The translations under genes and the position numbers were made by a program. The notes beneath the pieces were generated by a model. That model ran no database searches, was not told the origin of the DNA, and worked only from the letters and a program-made list of their open reading frames with translations. Below are positions 6,792 to 11,464 of a stretch of DNA of 11,464 bases, piece by piece. Source of the DNA: Candidatus Zipacnadia bacterium (GTDB lineage Bacteria; Armatimonadota; Zipacnadia; Zipacnadales; Zipacnadaceae); assembly GCA_029821215.1 (NCBI GenBank), contig JALGTV010000026.1:1-11464 (forward strand). Direction: 5' to 3'. Within the stretch, counting starts at the first letter, position 1; each line of letters begins with the position of its first letter.

Positions 6792-7352
6792 CTAAGCCCG
6801 CCCCACATACTCGCTGGTCTCCGTATCTACTTGGATTACCTCGCCTGGCTCAATAAACAAGGGCACATCCACCGTAACGTCCCCTTCAATTACCGCGGGC
6901 TTGGAACCACCTTGAGCAGTATCTCCTCTAACGCCCGGATCGGTCTTGACCACCCGACGCTCAACGACCTTAGGCAGGTCAATGCCAATCAGTTTCCCTT
7001 CGTAGGTGGTAAGCATGACTGTTTCCCCCTCTTTGAGCCATGCGGCCTGGTCTCCCACTTGCTGCTGGACCAGTCCCACCTGTTCGTAGCTATCGGTATC
7101 CATGAAGTAGTAGGTTTGCCCGTCATTATACAGGTACTGATGTTCGCGCCGCTGTACAAATGCTTTGGTGATTTCTTCACTGGAGCGAAAGGTCTTATCG
7201 TATATCCGTCCGGTCTCCACATCGCGCAGTTTGGTGCGGACCATCCCCCTGCCTCGGCCTACGGACTTGTGGCGCTGAGCCGATACTACCTGCATCACCC
7301 GACCATCCAGTTCAATCGTTACACCTGACCTAAGATCTAAAGGCGAGACCAA
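6792..7352 (-). CDS. efp: Translation elongation factor P
   Basis: EF-P binds between the ribosomal P and E sites and relieves stalling at polyproline. The 186-residue protein has the three expected beta domains: a KOW-like domain (about 1-62, starting MVSPLDLRSGVTIELDG), an OB domain (about 65-125, with QYLYNDGQTYYFMD) and a C-terminal OB domain with the signature VPLFIEPGEVIQVDT...YVGR. The tip loop that normally reads KPGKG is SVGRGRG here, so the modified residue aligns with Arg33 rather than Lys, with one extra residue in the loop. The start is TTG: an in-frame stop lies directly upstream and GGAGGT sits 8 bases before it. It is the first gene of the operon, 34 bases ahead of the accB-like gene. 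Confidence 0.96.
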   Translation of the reverse strand: MVSPLDLRSGVTIELDGRVMQVVSAQRHKSVGRGRGMVRTKLRDVETGRIYDKTFRSSEEITKAFVQRREHQYLYNDGQTYYFMDTDSYEQVGLVQQQVGDQAAWLKEGETVMLTTYEGKLIGIDLPKVVERRVVKTDPGVRGDTAQGGSKPAVIEGDVTVDVPLFIEPGEVIQVDTETSEYVGRA

Positions 7353-7360
7353 TTAGCCAA

Positions 7361-7366
7361 ACCTCC
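7361..7366 (-). promoter_or_regulatory. Ribosome-binding site fixing the TTG start of efp
   Basis: GGAGGT on the minus strand lies 8 bases upstream of TTG at 7352. An in-frame TAA immediately precedes that TTG, so no upstream start is available in this frame. Confidence 0.75.
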
Positions 7367-7414
7367 ATTTATCCGCGACTAACAGCAATTTATCCGTCAC
7401 CTACTACCTGGAGC

Positions 7415-7443
7415 AGTCTACAATATCTATCAGGAAAAGTCAA
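7415..7443 (-). promoter_or_regulatory. Sigma-70-type promoter for the efp-dxs operon
   Basis: On the minus strand TTGACT (7438-7443), a 17-base spacer and TAGACT (7415-7420) give five and four consensus matches. A start near 7408 would leave a leader of about 55 bases before the efp TTG. It is the best promoter found upstream of the operon and lies back to back with the rpsR promoter. Confidence 0.6.
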
Positions 7444-7524
7444 ACGGAGACAGCGGATGGCAACAGCATAAATACTGCTCTTATGGGGGTCATTAATCTC
7501 ACAACTCATACCTACCAGCATCCC

Positions 7525-7553
7525 TTGACGAGACCAGTGGTATCTGCTATAGT
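7525..7553 (+). promoter_or_regulatory. Sigma-70-type promoter for rpsR
   Basis: TTGACG (7525-7530), a 17-base spacer and TATAGT (7548-7553) match the consensus in five of six positions each. Transcription would start near 7560, about 75 bases before the rpsR GTG, leaving room for the leader hairpins. Confidence 0.75.
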
Positions 7554-7571
7554 AGGGTTGTTGATACTCCC

Positions 7572-7612
7572 GTCCCCTATGGGGGACTTTCATTATGCTA
7601 AGCAATCCTTAG
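7572..7612 (+). promoter_or_regulatory. Structured rpsR leader: two hairpins
   Basis: GTCCCC-TATG-GGGGAC (7572-7587) forms a GC-rich 6-bp stem, followed by TTTCATT. CTAAG-CAATC-CTTAG (7598-7612) forms a second, weaker stem just before the rpsR ribosome-binding site. The bases CCCG run directly into the first stem. Known S6:S18-binding leaders contain a CCG next to a helix, so autoregulation by S18 is conceivable, but the match is loose and a weak attenuator is an alternative. Confidence 0.35.
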
Positions 7613-7635
7613 GAATATAGTCAGGAGAGAGATAA

Positions 7636-7899
7636 GTGGGTAGACGAAGATCAGACAGATCAGACAGAAGGCGGTCAAATCACCGGGACCAGCGCCGACG
7701 GGAATGCCGGTTCTGTGCGCGGCCTGGTAAGGAAGTCATTGATTATAAGAACCTGAACTTGCTGGAACAATTTGTGGACGAAGAGGGACAAATCCGCAAG
7801 GCCCGGCGTGCTCGCGCCTGCCGTCGGCATCAGAGCATGATTGCCCAAGCTATCAAGCGATCTCGTGAGATAGCTCTTATGCCTTATGTAAGAGTTTAA
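7636..7899 (+). CDS. rpsR: 30S ribosomal protein S18, zinc-binding form
   Basis: S18 sits on the 30S platform with S6 and contacts 16S rRNA. The 87-residue protein has the family core EVIDYKNLNLLEQFVDEEGQI, ACRRHQSMIAQAIKRSREIALMPY. It keeps the C+ (zinc-ribbon) ligands Cys24, Cys27, Cys62 and His65. The N-terminus is an Arg/Ser/Asp-rich tail with an RSDRSD duplication encoded by a 9-base direct repeat at 7648-7665. The start is GTG, with AGGAG 8 bases upstream. The usual partners rpsF, ssb and rplI are absent; the gene stands alone with its own promoter, divergent from efp. It could be the only S18 or a second copy; the window cannot tell. Confidence 0.95.
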   Translation: MGRRRSDRSDRRRSNHRDQRRRECRFCARPGKEVIDYKNLNLLEQFVDEEGQIRKARRARACRRHQSMIAQAIKRSREIALMPYVRV

Positions 7900-7916
7900 C
7901 GGTAACAGCGGGCATC

Positions 7917-7944
7917 AAATCGGTAACTCTGCCGTCACCGATTT
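7917..7944. terminator. Probable bidirectional hairpin between convergent genes
   Basis: AAATCGGT (7917-7924) and ACCGATTT (7937-7944) form a perfect 8-bp stem with a 12-base loop, between the convergent rpsR and the membrane protein gene. The tail on the plus strand is T-rich (ACTCTTCCTTT) but not a pure U-run. The right arm overlaps the stop codon of the minus-strand gene. Confidence 0.5.
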
Positions 7945-8254
7945 ACTCTTCCTTTACCTCACGCGCCACCCACCCTTTATCCGTATGCCATACTTCATAT
8001 TCGTGGGTCTGGCCGTTGATGCCAGTTTGCCTTACTCTAATAAGTCCGGTTTCCTCGTCTACGCGGTATGGCCTGTCCTCTGCGGCTTGATCTGTCTCTC
8101 CCAGTACACGACTCAACAGCCCTGACGATGTTCCTTCCACGGTCACCCGGGGCAAGTGTTTGGGAAAAGCCAGCCGTATCCCCAGCCACACAGCCGCGCC
8201 GAACAGTACTATACCCAGTATGAAGCTCACCACCAACCGCCAGGAGTATCTCAT
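7943..8254 (-). CDS. Small membrane-anchored protein of unknown function
   Basis: The family is not recognised. The 103-residue protein begins MRYSWR, followed by one hydrophobic segment (about 7-30, LVVSFILGIVLFGAAVWLGI) that could be a membrane anchor or uncleaved signal, with the rest predicted outside the cytoplasm. The remainder has a Ser/Gly/Thr patch (VEGTSSGLLSRV), an acidic middle (DQAAEDRPYRVDEETG) and a strand-rich end (HEYEVWHTDKGWVAREV). A strong AGGAGG sits 4 bases before the ATG, and a near-consensus promoter lies just upstream, so it is likely expressed on its own. It converges on rpsR and diverges from the repeat-protein gene. There is no sign of frameshift or foreign composition. 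Confidence 0.75.
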   Translation of the reverse strand: MRYSWRLVVSFILGIVLFGAAVWLGIRLAFPKHLPRVTVEGTSSGLLSRVLGETDQAAEDRPYRVDEETGLIRVRQTGINGQTHEYEVWHTDKGWVAREVKEE

Positions 8255-8283
8255 TGGTCCTCCTGTCCCAAGTAGGTGTCCAT

Positions 8284-8313
8284 ACTATAGGTCTGTTTGT
8301 TCACCTTTGTCAA
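8284..8313 (-). promoter_or_regulatory. Strong sigma-70-type promoter for the membrane protein gene
   Basis: On the minus strand TTGACA (8308-8313) is a perfect -35, followed by an 18-base spacer and TATAGT (8284-8289). A start near 8277 gives a leader of about 23 bases that includes AGGAGG. Confidence 0.78.
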
Positions 8314-8420
8314 GCGGCACCGGGGCCGTGACTGGTGGCTTGCTGCATCCCCAATGAACTATCACTACTGGTCCGACGTCTATGCAGGTGCAGCTTAAAT
8401 TATCAAGGAGGTGACAGCAG

Positions 8421-9218
8421 ATGCGTAAGACAATGATGGTGGTGGCGATACTGAGCATGGTAGCGCTCCTGGGTCTTGCTACCTCCGCTCTTGCCCAGCC
8501 CCTCCGCGGTCAGGGCAGGCCAGAGGCAGGGAGTGGAGTAGGCCAGGCGCTGCAAGGTCATCTGGAAACTAACCCAGAGGCCGAGAGGTTATGGCACCGC
8601 ATAGGCGACTTGCAGACCGAATTGCGCCAGAAGGAGTGGGAGATGCAGGAATTGCTCAACGCTGAGCCCCGTGATCCCGAGGCAATTAAGGCTAAGGGCG
8701 AAGAGATCCGGGAGCTCCAGCAGGAGATGCAGCGGCTGCGGGAGCGGATGAAAGAGTACTGGGTTCAGGGCGAAGGGCCTCGTGGTCAACAAGCCAGGCA
8801 ACGCGCCGGTCAGCGACAGCAACTCGCCCAGCGTCTCCGCCAGCGCACCGGTCAGCGACAGCAATTAGGTCAGCGACAGCAATTAGGTCAGCGTCTACGC
8901 CAGCGCGCACAAATGGGGCGACCGGGGATGCAGGCACTGCCAGGCCGGGGGATGCTATCCCCCAGCATAGCCGCCGATCACGGTAAGCTATACTTAGTGA
9001 TTGATGGCCGGTTGGTCAGGCTGGATGGCAACACTCTCAAAGTTGAAAAAGTAGTACCATTGCCCGGATGGGGGCAACCGGGCCCATTTGCACGAGGTGC
9101 GCCGGCTGGTGGGCCCCACGGTATGGGTCTTCAGATGGGGCGGCCTGGTGCGCCACAGCCACCGATGGGTCGACCAGTTGGGCCTGGCGGTCCTCCACCA
9201 TCACCGCCCGTGTTCTAA
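8421..9218 (+). CDS. Secreted coiled-coil protein with Gln/Arg repeats and Gly/Pro-rich tail
   Basis: No named family is assigned. The 265-residue protein starts with a clear Sec signal peptide (MRKTMM, a hydrophobic core, then SALA before Gln26). Residues about 51-118 are a charged helix or coiled coil (RIGDLQTELRQKEWEMQELL, EEIRELQQEMQRLRERMKEY) resembling the long helices of Spy/CpxP/ZraP-type periplasmic proteins; no LTxxQ motif is seen, so that link is weak. Residues about 125-167 are tandem GQRQQL/QRLRQR units. A small strand-rich block follows (DHGKLYLVIDGRLVRLDGNT, then LKVEKVVPLP), then a Gly/Pro/Met-rich tail ending PPPSPPVF. The start is firm: AAGGAGGTGA lies just upstream. The basic, Gln-rich middle suggests binding to a polyanion or surface, which is inference. 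Confidence 0.82.
   Translation: MRKTMMVVAILSMVALLGLATSALAQPLRGQGRPEAGSGVGQALQGHLETNPEAERLWHRIGDLQTELRQKEWEMQELLNAEPRDPEAIKAKGEEIRELQQEMQRLRERMKEYWVQGEGPRGQQARQRAGQRQQLAQRLRQRTGQRQQLGQRQQLGQRLRQRAQMGRPGMQALPGRGMLSPSIAADHGKLYLVIDGRLVRLDGNTLKVEKVVPLPGWGQPGPFARGAPAGGPHGMGLQMGRPGAPQPPMGRPVGPGGPPPSPPVF
8808..8907 (+). repeat. In-gene tandem repeats encoding GQRQQL / QRLRQR
   Basis: An 18-base unit starting GGTCAGCGACAGCAATTA occurs twice, identical and adjacent (8850-8867, 8868-8885). A related unit begins at 8808, and QRLRQR-encoding segments follow the first and last units. All units keep the reading frame, so copy number can change the protein length without breaking it. Confidence 0.85.
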
Positions 9219-9245
9219 GTCCTACCTTGTCAGTTTGATGCAGTA

Positions 9246-9289
9246 AGACCGGGCAGAAATGGCGGGGAGACCGGGACAGAAACAGGCGG
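9246..9289 (+). repeat. Imperfect 22-base tandem duplication
   Basis: AGACCGGG-CAGAAATGGCGGGG and AGACCGGGACAGAAACAGGCGG lie next to each other with a few differences, directly before and partly inside the terminator hairpin. No function is apparent. Confidence 0.5.
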
Positions 9290-9315
9290 AGGCTAATCGC
9301 GGCCTCCGTCTGTTT
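9280..9315 (+). terminator. Rho-independent terminator-like hairpin after the repeat-protein gene
   Basis: AAACAG-G-CGGAGGC (9280-9293) pairs with GCCTCCG-T-CTGTTT (9302-9315), a 14-bp stem with one G-U pair and an 8-base loop. The following GCGTTTATGT is only moderately T-rich. It lies about 60 bases after the stop at 9218. Confidence 0.65.
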
Positions 9316-9418
9316 GCGTTTATGTATATAGCTGATGAAGCAAAGCAGGAATTCAATCGGAAAAGAGGAAATTGTCAATTACGCATACGTCTGTCAACTA
9401 ACTGAGTCATCAATAACC

Positions 9419-10153
9419 GTGCGCTACGCCATAATCTCTGACGTCCATGGAAATCTACCAGCACTGGAGCAAGTTATTGGTCTACTGGAGCACCGCGATA
9501 TTGACCAGTATCTTTGCTTGGGTGACGTGGTCGGCTATGGCGCCTCGCCTAATGAGTGCTGCCAACTAATCCAGCAGATAGAGGCAGTTTGTATCCGCGG
9601 CAACCATGATGAAGGCGCAGTCAGTCCGGCCAAGGAGCAGTGGTTCAACCCGGAAGCCCGGGCCTGCCTGATATGGACGCGGCAACAGCTCACCGAAGAC
9701 AATCGTCGGTGGCTGAAGTCTCTGGAGCCTACCACCCAGGTTGACGATATGGTCCTATGCCATGGATCAATTCCCGATCCGGACCACTACACCATCACCG
9801 CCCGGGATGCCAGCTATAGTTTTCAGGCCACATCGGCCCCTTTGATCTTCTTCGGTCATACCCACTACGCCGAGTGGTTTACATATCAATCCGGCGAGGC
9901 GATGCCAGTGCAGCATCAACATCCAGAAGGCGGCACGTGCGCCATAAACGAGCAGGCCCGGTATCTGATAAACCCGGGTTCGGTGGGCCAGCCGCGGGAC
10001 AGGAACAATCAGGCCAGTTTTGCTATCTACGATGACCAACAGCCAGAGGTAGCAGTGTATCGTACGCCTTATGATATACAGGCTGCTCAACAGATGATAT
10101 TTGACGCCGACCTACCCGCCATCATGGCCTGGCGTCTTTCCTGGGGAATTTAG
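9419..10153 (+). CDS. Metallophosphoesterase (calcineurin-like, YfcE/MJ0936-type)
   Basis: The 244-residue protein shows the full set of two-metal phosphoesterase motifs: ISDVHGN (DxH) at the N-terminus, CLGDVVGYG (GD), IRGNHDEGA (GNHD), MVLCHGSIPD (single His), and FFGHTHY (GHxH), then NPGSVGQPRD typical of the Metallophos_2 group. Members hydrolyse phosphodiesters or phosphomonoesters; the substrate cannot be read from sequence. The GTG at 9419 was chosen because family members start directly at this point (xRYAIISDVHGN), but there is no clear ribosome-binding site before it. An in-frame ATG at 9335 would add 28 residues not typical of the family and also lacks a Shine-Dalgarno. It sits alone between the terminator hairpin and the BON-like gene. 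A domain-like acidic/aromatic tail is present at the C-terminus. Confidence 0.9.
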   Translation: MRYAIISDVHGNLPALEQVIGLLEHRDIDQYLCLGDVVGYGASPNECCQLIQQIEAVCIRGNHDEGAVSPAKEQWFNPEARACLIWTRQQLTEDNRRWLKSLEPTTQVDDMVLCHGSIPDPDHYTITARDASYSFQATSAPLIFFGHTHYAEWFTYQSGEAMPVQHQHPEGGTCAINEQARYLINPGSVGQPRDRNNQASFAIYDDQQPEVAVYRTPYDIQAAQQMIFDADLPAIMAWRLSWGI

Positions 10154-10211
10154 AGCCAGGAGCCTGGAATTGTCACCGACACCAGTGGGTATACTAATAG
10201 CAAAGTAGTGC

Positions 10212-10217
10212 TATAGT
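10212..10217 (+). promoter_or_regulatory. Candidate extended -10 before the BON-like gene
   Basis: TATAGT preceded by TG (TGCTATAGT) resembles an extended -10 and equals the -10 of two other promoters in this window. No good -35 is seen at the right distance, and the leader would be only about 14 bases. A second TATACT lies at 10189-10194. Confidence 0.3.
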
Positions 10218-10237
10218 TGAGGGAAGAGGTGAACGTG

Positions 10238-10486
10238 ATGCCGTTGGAGGATAAGCGGATGCGCCGCCTGGTAGAACGAGAGCTAACAAAACGTGCTTCC
10301 CTGGATACAACTTTCTTAACTGTGGCCTGTATTAACCAAGTCGTCTATCTGGGCGGACGAGTCAAGCGAATGCGCGGACCTGCTGGGCGGGGGGCTGATA
10401 TTGAACGCGAGATGGAGAAAATCATAGAAGCTATCGAGTCGCTGCCCGGAGTAAAAGACGTTGTCTGCGACTATAAGGTGGGCTGA
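10238..10486 (+). CDS. Small BON-like domain protein
   Basis: This 82-residue protein has no signal peptide. It is laid out like a BON domain: a charged start (DKRMRRLVERELTKRASLDT), a strand with the characteristic VVYLGGRVKRM, a helix with E.EKIIEAIESLPGV, and a final strand KDVVCDYKVG. BON domains are small alpha-beta modules usually found in periplasmic or membrane-binding proteins; a free cytoplasmic one is known but poorly understood. The match is by pattern only. The ATG at 10238 has GAGGTGA five bases upstream; a GTG one codon earlier is an alternative. It precedes the fumarate hydratase gene by 64 bases on the same strand and may be cotranscribed, but no functional link is evident. 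Confidence 0.65.
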   Translation: MPLEDKRMRRLVERELTKRASLDTTFLTVACINQVVYLGGRVKRMRGPAGRGADIEREMEKIIEAIESLPGVKDVVCDYKVG

Positions 10487-10550
10487 AAGTCCCGGTGGGC
10501 CCAATCCAGACAACAGTGGCCGGTGGTTAGAATACCGGAGAATCAAAATA

Positions 10551-11396
10551 ATGCACCAGATCCCAGCGTCGCGTATTGCCGAAACGGTTGCCTCTCTGTG
10601 CCAGAAGGTAAACTATGAGCTGCCCGAGGAAGTGGTAGCTGCTCTGGAAGCAGCGCGGGCTGCTGAGAGTAACCCCCAGGCCCAGCGGATCCTTGGCGAG
10701 CTGCTGGAGAATGCTCAGATAGCGCGAGAGCAGCACATTCCTCTTTGTCAGGATACGGGGTTAGTGGTGGTATTTGCGGAACTGGGCGATGAGGTATCTA
10801 TCAGCGGCGGTGATCTGGGTGAGGCGATAAATGAGGGGGTAAGCAGAGGCTACACAGAGGGATACCTGCGGCCTTCGGTGGTGGCCAATCCCTTGCAGCG
10901 GGATACCAATACCACCGATAATACTCCGGCGGTTGTGCATGTAGAACTGGTTGCTGGCTGCAATCTGACTCTCCACCTAATGGCTAAAGGCGGCGGCAGT
11001 GAGAATATGAGCGCTATGTGGATGCTGCCCCCCGCCGCCGGCCGCCAAGGCATAATTGAGGCGATAACTACCCAAATCCAGCAAGCAGGGGGCAAGCCGT
11101 GCCCGCCGCTGATCCTGGGGGTGGGTATAGGAGGGACCTTTGAGAAAGCGGCGCTACTGGCTAAGCGGGCGCTGGTGCGGCCCCTGGGACAGCCTAGCCA
11201 GGACCCGGAGATAGCTCAGATAGAGCAGGATATACTGGAGTCAGTTAACCAGACGGGGGTCGGCCCTATGGGTCTGGGTGGGGATACCACCGCCTTGGCA
11301 GTTCACGTGTTGACTCATCCGTGCCATCTGGCCAGTCTGCCCGTGGCCCTCAATATCCAGTGTCATTCGGCTCGCCATGCCACGGCCGTGCTGTAG
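10551..11396 (+). CDS. Fumarate hydratase class I, alpha subunit (two-subunit type)
   Basis: The 281-residue protein is the N-terminal half of the oxygen-sensitive, [4Fe-4S] class I fumarase/L(+)-tartrate dehydratase family, which hydrates fumarate to malate in the TCA cycle. The three cluster-type cysteines are in place: Cys66 in PLCQDTG, Cys184 in KPCPPL before LGVGIGGTFEKAA, and Cys271 in NIQCHSARHA. Other family motifs are NTTDNTPAVVH, KGGGSENMSA and GVGPMGLGGDTTALAV. The ATG at 10551 gives the usual family start (IPASRIAETVASLCQ) with GGAG about 11 bases upstream; an upstream in-frame start at 10461 would overlap the BON-like gene and is unlikely. A beta subunit begins 21 bases after its stop. 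Tartrate dehydratase cannot be fully excluded. Confidence 0.93.
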   Translation: MHQIPASRIAETVASLCQKVNYELPEEVVAALEAARAAESNPQAQRILGELLENAQIAREQHIPLCQDTGLVVVFAELGDEVSISGGDLGEAINEGVSRGYTEGYLRPSVVANPLQRDTNTTDNTPAVVHVELVAGCNLTLHLMAKGGGSENMSAMWMLPPAAGRQGIIEAITTQIQQAGGKPCPPLILGVGIGGTFEKAALLAKRALVRPLGQPSQDPEIAQIEQDILESVNQTGVGPMGLGGDTTALAVHVLTHPCHLASLPVALNIQCHSARHATAVL

Positions 11397-11417
11397 ATTC
11401 ATAGATAGGTTGCCAAT

Positions 11418-11464
11418 ATGTCTGCGTATATCCGACAACTGGAATTGCCCATCTGCGACGATAT
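11418..11464 (+). CDS. Fumarate hydratase class I, beta subunit (first codons only)
   Basis: An ATG at 11418 opens a frame reading MSAYIRQLELPICDD up to the window edge, 21 bases after the alpha stop. A start of the form ...LxLPL/ICDD is typical of the beta subunit that supplies the rest of the active site. Only 15 residues are visible, so the call rests mainly on position. Confidence 0.65.
   Translation, partial: MSAYIRQLELPICDD

Noticed and set aside
6302..6808. Frameshift or pseudogene explanation for the missing biotin site in the accB-like gene
   Set aside because: Residues on both sides of the site align to BCCP in one frame with no gap, and the C-terminal biotinyl-domain motif is intact.
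6758..6808. Longer accB-like start at 6808
   Set aside because: It overlaps the end of efp and adds a Gly-rich segment absent from the family; the ATG at 6757 gives the usual N-terminal helix.
6537..7328. Long open plus-strand frame (about 263 codons) opposite efp and the accB-like gene
   Set aside because: It lies antisense to two well-supported genes, its translation shows no domain pattern, and it has no convincing start signal.
7390..7605. Minus-strand open frame of 71 codons in the efp/rpsR gap
   Set aside because: It spans both promoters and the rpsR leader, has no ribosome-binding site, and encodes no recognisable domain.
8808..8907. Tandem repeats considered as a CRISPR-like array
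   Set aside because: Units are adjacent without unique spacers and are coding, in frame within one protein.
8590..8937. Minus-strand open frames opposite the repeat protein
   Set aside because: Shadows of the biased Gln/Arg codons on the coding strand; no start signals or domains.
10154..10180. Short CCAGG-AG-CCTGG inverted repeat after the metallophosphoesterase as a terminator
   Set aside because: The stem is 5 bp with a 2-base loop and no T-run follows.

Overview
The window reads as part of a bacterial chromosome from a Gram-positive-like (Terrabacteria-type) lineage. The gene order efp - accB-like - accC - small two-helix protein - nusB - xseA - xseB - dxs is the Bacillota/Clostridia-style arrangement. 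Ribosome-binding sites are strong (AAGGAGG, GGAGGT), start codons are mixed (ATG, GTG, TTG) and base composition is moderately GC-rich. EF-P carries an arginine at the tip where Bacillota usually have lysine, and two genes have Sec signal peptides. A deep-branching or uncultivated relative of Bacillota (for example a Chloroflexota- or Armatimonadota-like lineage) is possible, but the sequence alone does not settle the phylum.

Layout. Positions 1-224 (minus) hold the N-terminal part of an exported TPR protein that leaves the window. Positions 406-7352 (minus) form one compact nine-gene operon: efp, a biotin-carboxyl-carrier-like gene, a type IV prepilin-like gene, accC, a DUF2273-like membrane protein gene, nusB, xseA, xseB and dxs. 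It is read from a sigma-70-type promoter at 7415-7443. Divergently, rpsR (ribosomal protein S18) has its own strong promoter and a leader hairpin. A hairpin between convergent genes separates it from a small membrane-anchored protein gene (7943-8254, minus), which also has a near-consensus promoter. On the plus strand then follow a secreted coiled-coil protein with Gln/Arg tandem repeats, a 14-bp terminator-like hairpin, a metallophosphoesterase, a small BON-like protein, the alpha subunit of a two-subunit class I fumarate hydratase, and the first codons of its beta subunit at the right edge.

How they fit together. The long operon combines translation (EF-P), fatty-acid precursor synthesis (acetyl-CoA carboxylase), transcription antitermination (NusB), DNA repair (exonuclease VII) and isoprenoid precursor synthesis (Dxs), as in many Gram-positive genomes. 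Two things are unusual. The carrier-like protein has lost the lysine that should be biotinylated: the EAMK site reads EALG, in frame and without an indel. The next gene, translationally coupled to it by an ATGA overlap, encodes a prepilin-like protein, so a pseudopilin sits between accB-like and accC. The carrier-like protein may be a regulatory or structural relative of BCCP, similar in principle to the plant BADC proteins, rather than a working biotin carrier; this is inference. No mobile element, CRISPR array, tRNA or rRNA was recognised.
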